Shown here one piece after another: positions 6,473-13,868 of a DNA stretch of 17,250 bases; positions within the stretch are counted from its first letter, which is position 1, and each line of letters opens with the position of its first letter. The notes beneath the pieces are model-generated. The model did no database searches, was not told where the DNA came from, and worked only from the letters and a program-made list of their open reading frames with translations. A program made the translations under genes and the position numbers. This DNA comes from JBNKLG01 sp050292235 (GTDB taxonomy: Bacteria; Pseudomonadota; Gammaproteobacteria; Chromatiales; Chromatiaceae), in NCBI GenBank assembly GCA_050292235.1, contig JBNKLG010000056.1, forward strand, positions 1-17,250, in the 5' to 3' direction.

Positions 6473-8635
6473 ATGCAGAGCAATGACGCCGGTCTCTATC
6501 TCTGTCTCATCAGCGTACACGGCCTGATTCGGGGGGATAACCTGGAGCTGGGGCGTGATGCCGATACCGGTGGCCAGACCAAATATGTGGTGGAGTTTGC
6601 CAATACCCTGGTCAAAGAGCCGGGGGTGGCCCGGGTGGATTTGCTGACCCGCCGGATCCAGGATGCCCATGTCAGTGAAGATTATGCCCAACGCCTGGAA
6701 TCTCCAACGCCTGGATTTCGTATCGTGCGTTTGGACGCGGGGCCCGATGGCTATGTCCCCAAAGAGCAGCTGTGGGATCATCTGGACAGCTTTGCCGACA
6801 ATGCGCTGGACTATCTGCGTCAGCAGCCCAGGCTGCCGGATCTGATCCACAGTCACTATGCCGATGCGGGTTACGTCGGCAGTCGCCTGGCACTGATGCT
6901 GGGCCTGCCCCTGGTACACACCGGCCACTCCCTGGGCCGGGTTAAACGGCAGCGTTTGCTGGCTACGGGCCTCAACGCCCGGGACATCGAAACCCGCTAC
7001 CACATGGTGCGCCGCATCGATGCCGAAGAGCAGACGCTGGCCACCGCCGAGCGGGTGATCACCAGCACCCATCAGGAGATCGAGGCCCAGTACGGTCTCT
7101 ATGACTATTATCAGCCGGATCAGATGCGGGTCATTCCGCCCGGTACGGATCTGTCCCGTTTTCACCCCCCCGATGGCGATGAGTGGCTCTCTCCCATCGC
7201 CGCAGAGATCGGTCGTTTTTTGCGGGATGTGAAAAAGCCCATTATTCTGGCCCTGTCGCGTCCAGACCCGCGGAAGAATATCTCAGCGCTGGTGACGGCC
7301 TATGGCGAGGATGCCGAGCTACAGGAAAAGGCCAATCTGGTTATCGTGGCGGGGAACCGGGAGGATATTCACGATCTGGATGAGGGGGCTCAGGAGGTGA
7401 TGGCCGACCTCTTAAGCCTGATCGATCGCTACGATCTCTATGGCAGGGTGGCCTATCCCAAGCATCACCAGGCCGATGATGTCCCTTTGATCTATCGGTT
7501 GGCGGCCTTGACCGGGGGCGTCTTTGTCAATCCCGCGCTGACAGAGCCCTTTGGTCTGACCCTGATCGAGGCCGCGGCCAGTGGCCTGCCCATCGTGGCG
7601 ACGGAGGATGGCGGCCCCCGCGATATCGTGGCCAACTGCAATAACGGACTCCTGGTGAATCCCCTGGATTTTGAGGCCATTACCACGGCCATCAAAGAGG
7701 TTGTCACCGATTGGGAATTCTGGCAGCAGCGCTCTGTCAGCGGTTTGGGCGGTGTTCGTGAGCACTACTCCTGGGAGGCCCATGCCCGTACCTATCTGAC
7801 GGAAGTCAAGGGGCTGGTGGATCGCACCGCGGCGCCGCTGAACCGGCGTCAGACGCGTCGCCGTCCACAGATCTACACCAATCGGGCCATTTTCAGTGAT
7901 CTGGATCAAAACCTGTTGTCCAAATCCACAGCGCTGCCCGAGCTGATTCAGGTGTTGCGGGAGAATCGCCAGTGTGTCCTCTTTGGGGTTGCCACCGGCC
8001 GACGACTGGATTCGGCCCTGAAGGTGATGCGGGCCTATAAGATCCCCGACCCCGATGTGCTCATCACCAGCGGGGGGACCGAGATCTACTATGCACCTAA
8101 ACTGACCCAGGATAAGGCCTGGGCCCGCCATATCGAAAAACAGTGGTCACCCAAAGCCATTCGTCGGCTGTTAGAAGAGATGCCGGGCCTGGTTCGCCAG
8201 TCCAAATCGGAGCAGAGTGCCTTTAAACTCAGTTATTTCTACGATCCGCAGAAAGCGCCACCGGTCGAAGAGATCAATCAACGTCTGCATCAGGAGGAGC
8301 TGGCGGCCAACGTCATCCTCTCTTTTGGCCAGTTTCTCGATGTCCTGCCTATCCGGGCAACCAAAGGCCTGGCGCTGCGTTTTTTTGCCGCCAAACGGGA
8401 TATTCCCCTGGACAATATTCTGGTAGCCGGTGGTTCCGGCGCGGACGAGGACATGATGCGCGGCAATACCAAGGCCGTGGTGGTGGGAAACCGTTACCAT
8501 GAAGAACTGTCCCAGCTCATGGAGGTGGAACACATCTACTTTGCCCAGGCTGAGGGGGCTGCGGGCATCCTTGAGGCCATTGATCACTATCGCTTCTTTG
8601 ACTATTGCGTACCACCGGAGGCAGAGTCATGCTGA
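6473..8635 (+). CDS. sps: Sucrose-phosphate synthase with fused, degenerate phosphatase-like domain
   Basis: This 720-residue enzyme should make sucrose-6-phosphate from UDP-glucose and fructose-6-phosphate in the cytoplasm. The GT4 glycosyltransferase part (about 7-450) shows the SPS start LISVHGLIRG, the glycine pair in DTGGQTKYVVE (31-41), HTGHSLGRVKRQ (149-160) and the E-X7-E motif in TEPFGLTLIEAAASG (E358, E366). A basic linker (455-466) leads to a HAD-type sucrose-phosphatase-like domain (about 467-710). This keeps D476 and D478 (FSDLDQNLL), TGR (508-510) and K631. The DxDxT threonine, however, is N480, and the GDSGND motif is GGSGAD (653-658), losing a magnesium ligand, so this domain is probably inactive. 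A separate phosphatase gene overlaps the end. The ATG is the first possible start, because an in-frame stop lies just before it; the ribosome site is poor. Confidence 0.95.
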   Translation: MQSNDAGLYLCLISVHGLIRGDNLELGRDADTGGQTKYVVEFANTLVKEPGVARVDLLTRRIQDAHVSEDYAQRLESPTPGFRIVRLDAGPDGYVPKEQLWDHLDSFADNALDYLRQQPRLPDLIHSHYADAGYVGSRLALMLGLPLVHTGHSLGRVKRQRLLATGLNARDIETRYHMVRRIDAEEQTLATAERVITSTHQEIEAQYGLYDYYQPDQMRVIPPGTDLSRFHPPDGDEWLSPIAAEIGRFLRDVKKPIILALSRPDPRKNISALVTAYGEDAELQEKANLVIVAGNREDIHDLDEGAQEVMADLLSLIDRYDLYGRVAYPKHHQADDVPLIYRLAALTGGVFVNPALTEPFGLTLIEAAASGLPIVATEDGGPRDIVANCNNGLLVNPLDFEAITTAIKEVVTDWEFWQQRSVSGLGGVREHYSWEAHARTYLTEVKGLVDRTAAPLNRRQTRRRPQIYTNRAIFSDLDQNLLSKSTALPELIQVLRENRQCVLFGVATGRRLDSALKVMRAYKIPDPDVLITSGGTEIYYAPKLTQDKAWARHIEKQWSPKAIRRLLEEMPGLVRQSKSEQSAFKLSYFYDPQKAPPVEEINQRLHQEELAANVILSFGQFLDVLPIRATKGLALRFFAAKRDIPLDNILVAGGSGADEDMMRGNTKAVVVGNRYHEELSQLMEVEHIYFAQAEGAAGILEAIDHYRFFDYCVPPEAESC
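8617..8621 (+). promoter_or_regulatory. Ribosome-binding site that fixes the spp start
   Basis: GGAGG lies seven bases before the ATG at 8629, inside the end of sps. It favours that ATG over the upstream in-frame TTG at 8605, which has no such site and would add eight residues unlike the family start. Confidence 0.8.
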
Positions 8636-9513
8636 CTGGATTACGTTTGCTGGGCACCGATCTCGATCGCACCCTGTTGCCCAATGGTCCCCATTCCGAA
8701 TCCTCATTGGCGCGGCCCCGTTTTCGTGCTCTTTGCGAGGCGAATCCCGATCTGACTCTGGTTTATATCAGTGGCCGTGATAAGGAGCTGGTGCAGCGGG
8801 CCATCTATGCCTACCTGTTGCCGCAACCGGATTTCGTCATCAGTGATGTGGGCACCAATATCTATGATCTGCGCTCCGGCAGCTGGGATTTGCTGACCTC
8901 CTGGCATCAGGAGATCGGTCAGAGCTGGAATGGCTACAGCCATGCCCAGCTGTGTCAACTATTGGGCGGCACTGCTGGTCTGCGCCTACAGGAATACGGC
9001 AAACAGAACACCTACAAAATCAGTTATTACGTGGGTTTGAAGGAGAACCGCTCGGCGCTGGACAGTCAACTGAGTGCCTTGCTGCTGGAAAAGGGGGTCA
9101 AGGCCTCTCTGATCTGGAGCGCCGACGAACTGGCCGCCGTGGGCCTGCTCGATGTCCTGCCGCAACGGGCGGATAAATATCACGCCCTGAACTATCTTTG
9201 TCAGCAGCTGGCCATCTCCCCTGAGGCCATCTGTTATGCGGGGGATAGTGGCAATGATCTGCCTTTGCTGGTCTCGGAGATGCCCGCGGTGCTGGTGGCC
9301 AACGCCATGTCCTCGGTACGGGATGAGGCAAAGATTCTGGTCGAGGTGACGGGAAACCAGGAGCGACTCTATTTTGCCCGGGGTGGATTCCTGGAGATGA
9401 ACGGCCACTATGCTGCCGGGCTGCTGGAGGGGGTTGCCCATTTCTTCCCGGAACAACTGCCCGTGATGGCGGCGGTCAGTCTGGAGGGCTTGTCGGAGTC
9501 GCGCCATGATTGA
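8629..9513 (+). CDS. spp: Sucrose-6-phosphate phosphatase (HAD superfamily, type IIB)
   Basis: This 294-residue stand-alone HAD phosphatase should release sucrose from sucrose-6-phosphate, the second step after Sps. The catalytic motifs are complete: nucleophile D11 and general acid D13 in TDLDRT, S48 in YISGRD (motif II), K183 in the ADKYHALNYL segment, and the metal site GDSGND (205-210). The cap domain of the IIB type lies between about residues 85 and 175. Mannosyl-3-phosphoglycerate phosphatase is the nearest alternative family, but the position directly behind sps makes sucrose-phosphatase far more likely. It overlaps the sps stop by 7 bases (ATGCTGA arrangement) and the fruK start by 8 bases, so the three proteins are probably made in linked amounts. 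It supplies the activity that the fused domain of Sps appears to have lost. Confidence 0.92.
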   Translation: MLTGLRLLGTDLDRTLLPNGPHSESSLARPRFRALCEANPDLTLVYISGRDKELVQRAIYAYLLPQPDFVISDVGTNIYDLRSGSWDLLTSWHQEIGQSWNGYSHAQLCQLLGGTAGLRLQEYGKQNTYKISYYVGLKENRSALDSQLSALLLEKGVKASLIWSADELAAVGLLDVLPQRADKYHALNYLCQQLAISPEAICYAGDSGNDLPLLVSEMPAVLVANAMSSVRDEAKILVEVTGNQERLYFARGGFLEMNGHYAAGLLEGVAHFFPEQLPVMAAVSLEGLSESRHD

Positions 9514-10390
9514 TCGCCAACCCCTGCTCTTTGGTGAGGTGCTGTTCGATTGTTTTGAGGATGGCAGCCGTGTGCTGGGCGGGGCACCCTTCAATGTTGC
9601 CTGGCATCTTCAGGGATTCGGACTGGAACCCCTGTTGGTCAGCCGGGTGGGGCAGGATGCCGCAGGTCAGGCGGTGCTGGCTGCCATGGAAACCTGGGGG
9701 ATGAGCACTGCTGGTCTGCAACAGGACGCAGATCACGCCACCGGCGAGGTTCGGGTCGGCCTGATCGATGGACAGCCGGGCTTTGATATTCTGCGGGAGC
9801 GGGCCTGGGATTTTATCGATGGGGACCAATGTCCGGCCCTGTCGCCTGCCCTGATCTACCATGGCAGTCTGGCCCTGCGCCATCCGGTGGCGGCAGCCTC
9901 TTTGGCAGGCTTACAGCAAACCCATTCCGCGCCCCTGTTCCTGGATGTCAATCTGCGTGACCCCTGGTGGCAGCCGGGTCAGGTCAACGCTCTCATGACC
10001 CGGGCCCGCTGGTTGAAAATCAATGATCAGGAGCTTTCGACCCTGGTCGAGTCCCATGGCCGGAGCCTGGAGGCCAAGGCCACCGCCCTGCTGGCTCATG
10101 AGGGTCTATCCTTGGTGATAGTGACCTGCGGGGCAGAAGGGGCCTTTGCATTGGATGATCGTGGCCGGTTGGAACGGGTACGTCCTGGGGCCGTTGTGCC
10201 GGTGGTGGATACCGTGGGTGCCGGGGATGCCTTTGCCGCTGTCTGCATTTGTGGTCTGCTGCACCGGTGGCCGCTGTCCGATACCTTGCGTCGGGCGCAG
10301 GATTTTGCCGCAGAGGTGGTCAAGCAACGGGGCGCGACCCTCCAGGATGCCCGCCTTTATCAACAACGTCGTTTGGACTGGGGGATTTGA
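9506..10390 (+). CDS. fruK: Fructokinase, PfkB/ribokinase family
   Basis: This 294-residue PfkB-type sugar kinase shows the substrate-binding glycines in LGGAPFNVAWHL (G25, G26), the DVNLRDPWW stretch (147-155) usual in fructokinases, the KINDQEL segment (171-177), and the C-terminal signature DTVGAGDAFAA with catalytic base D241. It should convert free fructose to fructose-6-phosphate. In this operon the fructose would come from the amylosucrase reaction, and the product feeds Sps. The symbol follows the methanotroph sps-spp-fruK-ams naming and does not mean the E. coli 1-phosphofructokinase. GGAG (9495-9498) sits seven bases before the ATG, within spp; the reading frame overlaps spp by 8 bases. 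Another ribokinase-family substrate is possible from sequence alone, but context argues for fructose. Confidence 0.92.
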   Translation: MIDRQPLLFGEVLFDCFEDGSRVLGGAPFNVAWHLQGFGLEPLLVSRVGQDAAGQAVLAAMETWGMSTAGLQQDADHATGEVRVGLIDGQPGFDILRERAWDFIDGDQCPALSPALIYHGSLALRHPVAAASLAGLQQTHSAPLFLDVNLRDPWWQPGQVNALMTRARWLKINDQELSTLVESHGRSLEAKATALLAHEGLSLVIVTCGAEGAFALDDRGRLERVRPGAVVPVVDTVGAGDAFAAVCICGLLHRWPLSDTLRRAQDFAAEVVKQRGATLQDARLYQQRRLDWGI

Positions 10391-10393
10391 TCC

Positions 10394-12364
10394 TTGTACG
10401 AACAGGTTTCACACTCTTTACTGAATGAGATTCTGGATGAGTTGGGCCGAGAGCCCGGGAAGCAGGATCTTCGACACTTTTTCACTCGTCTGGGTGCCAA
10501 TTTCTACGCCATCTACAGCCTCTTTCATCACCTCTATGGGGAACGAGCGGATTTCAAGGAGCAGATGGTCAGCCTGGTGCAGGTCCTGCAAAGTCGATAT
10601 GTCGAGCGGCCGGGGGAGCTCAAAGAGCGCGACTATGCCTGCGAAAGGGACCACAACTGGTTTTTGAGCCAGGAGTGGGTGGCCATGGCGCTCTATGTGG
10701 ATGACTTTGCGGATGACCTGGCGGGGGTGCGTCAGCGGTTGCCCTACTTACAGGAGTTGGGCATCAACCTGGTACATCTGATGCCATTACTCAAGCGTCG
10801 CCGCAAAGGGAGTGATGGTGGCTATGCGGTCAGTGATTTTCGGGAGGTCGATCCCCGTTTCGGCACCACTGAGCAGTTGATCGAGCTGGCGGCGGACATG
10901 CGCCGTCGCGGTATTCTGCTGGTGCTGGATGTGGTGGTCAACCACACCTCCGATGACCACGAATGGGCGCAGCAGGCGCGGGCGGGCGAGAAGAAATACC
11001 AGGATTATTACTACTTTTTCCCCAATCGGAATGTGCCGGACATGTTTGAAGAGACCATGCCCGAGATCTTTCCCGAGACCTCACCGGGTAACTTTACCCA
11101 TGTCTCCGAGCTGAGCCAATGGGTGATGACGGTCTTCAACTGCTACCAGTGGGATCTCAACTACGCCAACCCGGCGGTTTTTGTCGAGATGGTGGATATC
11201 CTCTTGTATTGGGCCAATCGTGGGGTTGAGATTTTGCGACTGGATGCCGTGGCCTTTCTGTGGAAAAAGGTGGGCACCAGCTGCCAGAACCAGCGCGAGG
11301 CCCATCTGCTGTTGCAGCTGATGAAGGATTGTTGCCAGGTGACAGCACCAGGTACGCTCTTTATCGCCGAAGCGATTGTTGCCCCCTCTGAGGTCATCAA
11401 ATATTTCGGTGAGGATGCGGTGATCGCCAAGGAGTGCGAGATCGCCTACAACGCCACCTTCATGGCGCTGCTCTGGGATGCGGTGGCCACCAAGAACGCC
11501 AAACTGCTCAATCAGGGGATTCTCAGCCTGCCACAAAAACTGGATCGGGCCACCTGGCTCAACTATGTGCGCTGCCATGATGATATCGGTCTGGGCTTTG
11601 ATGATGAGGATATTCGCAAGGTGGGTTACGACCCTGCCTCACATCGGCGCTTTCTGGTGGATTATTTCACCGGTGCCTTTGAAAACTCCGATGCCCGGGG
11701 CCAGCCTTTTGGTCGCAATGGCAAGACAGGTGATGCGCGCATATCCGGGTCCCTGGCCTCTCTGGTCGGTCTGGAGGCGGCGCTGGAACGGGAGGATGAA
11801 AAGGCCATCGAGCACAGCCTGAAACAGATTCTCCTGTTACACGCCATGATCCTCTCCTTTGGCGGCATTCCCCTCCTCTATTATGGGGATGAGATAGGCA
11901 CTTTGAACGACTGCACCTATCTGACAGACGAGCGCAAGGCTGGTGACAGTCGCTGGATGCACCGCCCACGAATCAATTGGGACAAGGCCGAACGGCGTCA
12001 GCAGCGCGGGACCGTAGAGCAACGCATTTTCGATGGGCTGAAGCATCTGATCGAGGTGCGTAAGAACATTCCCGCCTTTGCCGATTTCAACAACCGTGAG
12101 TTGGTGCAGACGGAGAATCCCCACCTCTTTGCCTTTATGCGTGCCCATCCCCAGCATCTGCAAGCGATGGTGCTGGTGGTGGCCAACTTTGATGCCCGTC
12201 CCCAATATCTCAATCTCGATGACCTGGGTATGCGCGGCCATTTTGGATATGGCCAGCTGCGGGACCTGGTCACAGGTGAGGCTCCGGCCCTGTTTGCCAA
12301 TCAGTTGGTGATGCCGCCTTTTGGCTATTATTGGCTGAGTGATCAACGTCCGGCTGGCCTCTGA
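10394..12364 (+). CDS. ams: Amylosucrase (GH13 glucosyltransferase)
   Basis: This 656-residue GH13 enzyme should transfer glucose from sucrose onto an alpha-1,4-glucan and release fructose. It resembles Neisseria amylosucrase throughout: an N-terminal helical domain (about 1-90), then the barrel with SDGGYAV (140-146), VVVNHTSDDHEWAQ (180-193), WDLNYANPAVF (253-263) and ILRLDAVAFLWK (280-291, with R282 and nucleophile D284). Next come IAEAIVAP (acid/base E326), NYVRCHDDIG (H395, D396) and GDSRWMHRPR (517-526), then a C-terminal beta domain. Sucrose phosphorylase and trehalose synthase fit less well because of the helical N-terminal domain and length. The start is TTG at 10394, three bases after the fruK stop and in the same frame; no ATG lies before residue 58. 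Residues 1-60 match the family's first helices, so the TTG is credible. A GGGGG tract 9 bases upstream is the only ribosome site. Confidence 0.95.
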   Translation: MYEQVSHSLLNEILDELGREPGKQDLRHFFTRLGANFYAIYSLFHHLYGERADFKEQMVSLVQVLQSRYVERPGELKERDYACERDHNWFLSQEWVAMALYVDDFADDLAGVRQRLPYLQELGINLVHLMPLLKRRRKGSDGGYAVSDFREVDPRFGTTEQLIELAADMRRRGILLVLDVVVNHTSDDHEWAQQARAGEKKYQDYYYFFPNRNVPDMFEETMPEIFPETSPGNFTHVSELSQWVMTVFNCYQWDLNYANPAVFVEMVDILLYWANRGVEILRLDAVAFLWKKVGTSCQNQREAHLLLQLMKDCCQVTAPGTLFIAEAIVAPSEVIKYFGEDAVIAKECEIAYNATFMALLWDAVATKNAKLLNQGILSLPQKLDRATWLNYVRCHDDIGLGFDDEDIRKVGYDPASHRRFLVDYFTGAFENSDARGQPFGRNGKTGDARISGSLASLVGLEAALEREDEKAIEHSLKQILLLHAMILSFGGIPLLYYGDEIGTLNDCTYLTDERKAGDSRWMHRPRINWDKAERRQQRGTVEQRIFDGLKHLIEVRKNIPAFADFNNRELVQTENPHLFAFMRAHPQHLQAMVLVVANFDARPQYLNLDDLGMRGHFGYGQLRDLVTGEAPALFANQLVMPPFGYYWLSDQRPAGL

Positions 12365-12371
12365 GAGGGGA

Positions 12372-12401
12372 TTGAACGATGATTCGGGGGTGCATTAGGC
12401 T
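12372..12401 (+). promoter_or_regulatory. Weak candidate promoter upstream of pilU
   Basis: TTGAAC (12372-12377) and TAGGCT (12396-12401) are 18 bases apart and resemble sigma-70 elements; the -10 match is only moderate. Some promoter is expected because pilU has a different role from the operon before it and lies 182 bases away. Confidence 0.25.
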
Positions 12402-12469
12402 AAGCTAGCCATTATCATCTCTCCAGAGAACACTGGATGGAGTGCCTGGGTCCTGTCCCTGGATCAGGC
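12398..12469 (+). other. Three consecutive stem-loops in the ams-pilU intergenic region
   Basis: The 182-base gap holds three hairpins: GGCTA/TAGCC (12398-12410, 3-base loop), TCCAG/CTGGA (12422-12437), and a larger one, GCCTG/CAGGC with an inner GTCC/GGAT and one bulged G (12444-12469, loop TGTCCCT). None is followed by a T-run, so they are not typical intrinsic terminators. They may mark the end of the sucrose operon or a structured leader of pilU. Bases 12470-12546 show no structure I can support. Confidence 0.35.
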
Positions 12470-12546
12470 GAAATGAATGTCAACTAAAGCCGGCATGTCT
12501 TTCTCCGTGCCATTGAAGTCATTGCCTTAACAAAACTGGATTGCTT

Positions 12547-13668
12547 ATGGAACTCACGCCTTACCTCAAACTCATGGTGCAGAAAAACGCCTCGGACCTC
12601 TTTTTCTCCACAGGTACCCAGGTTCATCTCAAAGCGGAAGGTAAAACCGTGCCGGTTGGCGAGACCAAACTGGGAACCGGGGTGGTGCGCAAGCTGGCTT
12701 ACTCCATCATGAGTGACCGGCAGTTGAAGGAGTTCGAATCGGAAATGGAACTCAATCTGGCCATTTCTGTGGAAGGTATGGGCCGTTTTCGTGTCAATGT
12801 CTTCCGCCAACGGGGCGATGTCTCCATGGTGGTGCGCTATATCAAGGCCGACATTCCGTCCATTGAGGAGCTGGGGTTGCCGACGATCCTGCGTGACATC
12901 GTCATGGAAAAGCGTGGCCTGGTGCTGGTGGTGGGTTCCACCGGCTCCGGTAAGTCAACCTCCCTGGCCTCTATGATCGACTATCGCAACCATAATGAGT
13001 GCGGTCATATCCTGACGCTGGAAGACCCCGTCGAGTTTCTGCATTCCCATCATCGTTCCGTGGTGAACCAGCGGGAGATCGGCTTTGATACCAAGTCCTA
13101 CGAAGTGGCGCTGAAAAATGCCATGCGTGAGGCGCCCGATGTCATCCTCATCGGTGAGATCCGGGACCGGGCAACCATGGAGCACGCCATCGCCTACGCC
13201 GAAACCGGCCATCTCTGTCTCTCAACCCTGCACGCCAATAACGCCAACCAGGCGCTGGACCGCATCATTAACTTCTTCCCGGACAGCGCTCACCATCAGT
13301 TGTTCCTGGATCTGTCGCTGAACCTCAAGGCCGTGATCTCACAGCGACTGGTGCGCGGCACCAATCGCAAGCGCGTACCTGCGGTGGAGGTCATGCTGCT
13401 GACCTCCTACATCAGTGAGCTGATCGAAAAGGGCGATATCCATTCCATCAAAGAGGCCATGGAGCAAGGTAATCAGCGGGGTATGAAGACCTTCGACCAG
13501 GCCCTGTTCGAGCTGTACAAGTCGGGCAAGATCGGTCTGGAAGAGGCCTTGCGCAATGCCGACTCCCGCAACAACCTCTCACTCAAGATTCGTTTGGACG
13601 AGGCTGGCGGTACCGAGACCGCCGCCCCCGATCTGACCTTGAAGACCGAAGACTCAGATATGTTCTAG
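12547..13668 (+). CDS. pilU: Type IV pilus retraction ATPase PilU
   Basis: This 373-residue PilT-like secretion ATPase has an N-terminal PAS-like domain (about 1-100), Walker A GSTGSGKST (130-138), the Asp-box region LTLEDPVEF (157-164), Walker B with DVILIGEIRD (198-207, E204), and the His box GHLCLSTLHANNANQALDRI (221-240). PilU rather than PilT is indicated by the length, the NQREIG segment, and the C-terminal GMKTFDQALFELYKSGKI (312-329) followed by LEEALRNADS. It should power or assist pilus retraction at the inner membrane, in partnership with PilT. The usual partner gene pilT is not next to it here; the neighbours are sugar-metabolism genes. The ATG at 12547 is preferred to the TTG six bases earlier. 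The ribosome site is weak (TGGA, six bases before the ATG). Confidence 0.93.
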   Translation: MELTPYLKLMVQKNASDLFFSTGTQVHLKAEGKTVPVGETKLGTGVVRKLAYSIMSDRQLKEFESEMELNLAISVEGMGRFRVNVFRQRGDVSMVVRYIKADIPSIEELGLPTILRDIVMEKRGLVLVVGSTGSGKSTSLASMIDYRNHNECGHILTLEDPVEFLHSHHRSVVNQREIGFDTKSYEVALKNAMREAPDVILIGEIRDRATMEHAIAYAETGHLCLSTLHANNANQALDRIINFFPDSAHHQLFLDLSLNLKAVISQRLVRGTNRKRVPAVEVMLLTSYISELIEKGDIHSIKEAMEQGNQRGMKTFDQALFELYKSGKIGLEEALRNADSRNNLSLKIRLDEAGGTETAAPDLTLKTEDSDMF

Positions 13669-13673
13669 CCATC

Positions 13674-13732
13674 CTGGTGCCTGAGGGGCGGTACACTGTA
13701 ATTACCCGCACTTTTTTGCCGTCAGGCACCAG
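13674..13732. repeat. Perfect 11-base inverted repeat downstream of pilU
   Basis: CTGGTGCCTGA (13674-13684) is the exact reverse complement of TCAGGCACCAG (13722-13732), enclosing 37 bases. The enclosed part holds a separate hairpin with a T6 run (the pilU terminator). Together they would make a two-layer RNA structure beginning five bases after the pilU stop. Confidence 0.7.
13689..13717 (+). terminator. Intrinsic terminator of pilU
   Basis: GCGGTA (13689-13694) pairs with TACCCGC (13704-13710), leaving one bulged C. The hairpin is followed by AC and six T residues (13713-13717 and the base before). It begins about 20 bases after the pilU stop, where a terminator is expected. Confidence 0.5.
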
Positions 13733-13776
13733 CTCTCCAGGCCGCCGATACCTGGAATATGGGCGGAAACTGGGCT

Positions 13777-13805
13777 GTTAATGATTTGTTTGCGTTAATC
13801 ATTAA
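13777..13805. promoter_or_regulatory. Perfect 9-base inverted repeat upstream of glgP, candidate operator
   Basis: TTAATGATT (13778-13786) and AATCATTAA (13797-13805) are exact reverse complements, 10 bases apart. The same bases also read as a direct repeat, GTTAATGATT (13777) and GTTAATCATT (13794), matching at 9 of 10 positions with a 17-base period. The AT-rich arms stand out from the GC-rich surroundings. The site lies 63 bases before the glgP ATG, where a transcription factor would be expected to act. The protein that would bind is unknown. Confidence 0.5.
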
Positions 13806-13855
13806 AGGGTGTCGAGACAGGCACTGATCCCGCATCCTCCCAAACAATCTTTGAA

Positions 13856-13861
13856 GAGGAG
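13856..13861 (+). promoter_or_regulatory. Strong ribosome-binding site of glgP
   Basis: GAGGAG stands seven bases before the ATG at 13869. It is the best Shine-Dalgarno match for a start in the right half of the window and fixes the glgP start with its Ser/Lys-rich N-terminal extension. Confidence 0.8.
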
Positions 13862-13868
13862 TTAGATC

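Noticed and set aside
6374..7165. Long open upstream extension of padR (265 extra codons) running antisense to sps
   Set aside because: PadR homology begins exactly at the ATG at 6373. The extension runs through an intergenic palindrome and the strongly conserved sps coding frame and has no family features.
7412..8131. 239-codon minus-strand open frame inside sps
   Set aside because: Antisense shadow of the conserved glycosyltransferase and phosphatase-like domains; no ribosome site or family match.
8605..8628. Upstream TTG as the start of spp
   Set aside because: No ribosome site at the proper distance, and the added residues (MRTTGGRV) precede the family start. GGAGG seven bases before the ATG at 8629 decides for the latter.
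12379..12408. Nine-codon reading frame (MIRGCIRLS) after a GAGAGGGG sequence, possible leader peptide
   Set aside because: Too short to judge, with no repeated codon type and no attenuator T-run after the nearby hairpins.
12541..12546. TTG two codons before the chosen pilU start
   Set aside because: No better ribosome site, and the ATG gives the normal PilU N terminus.
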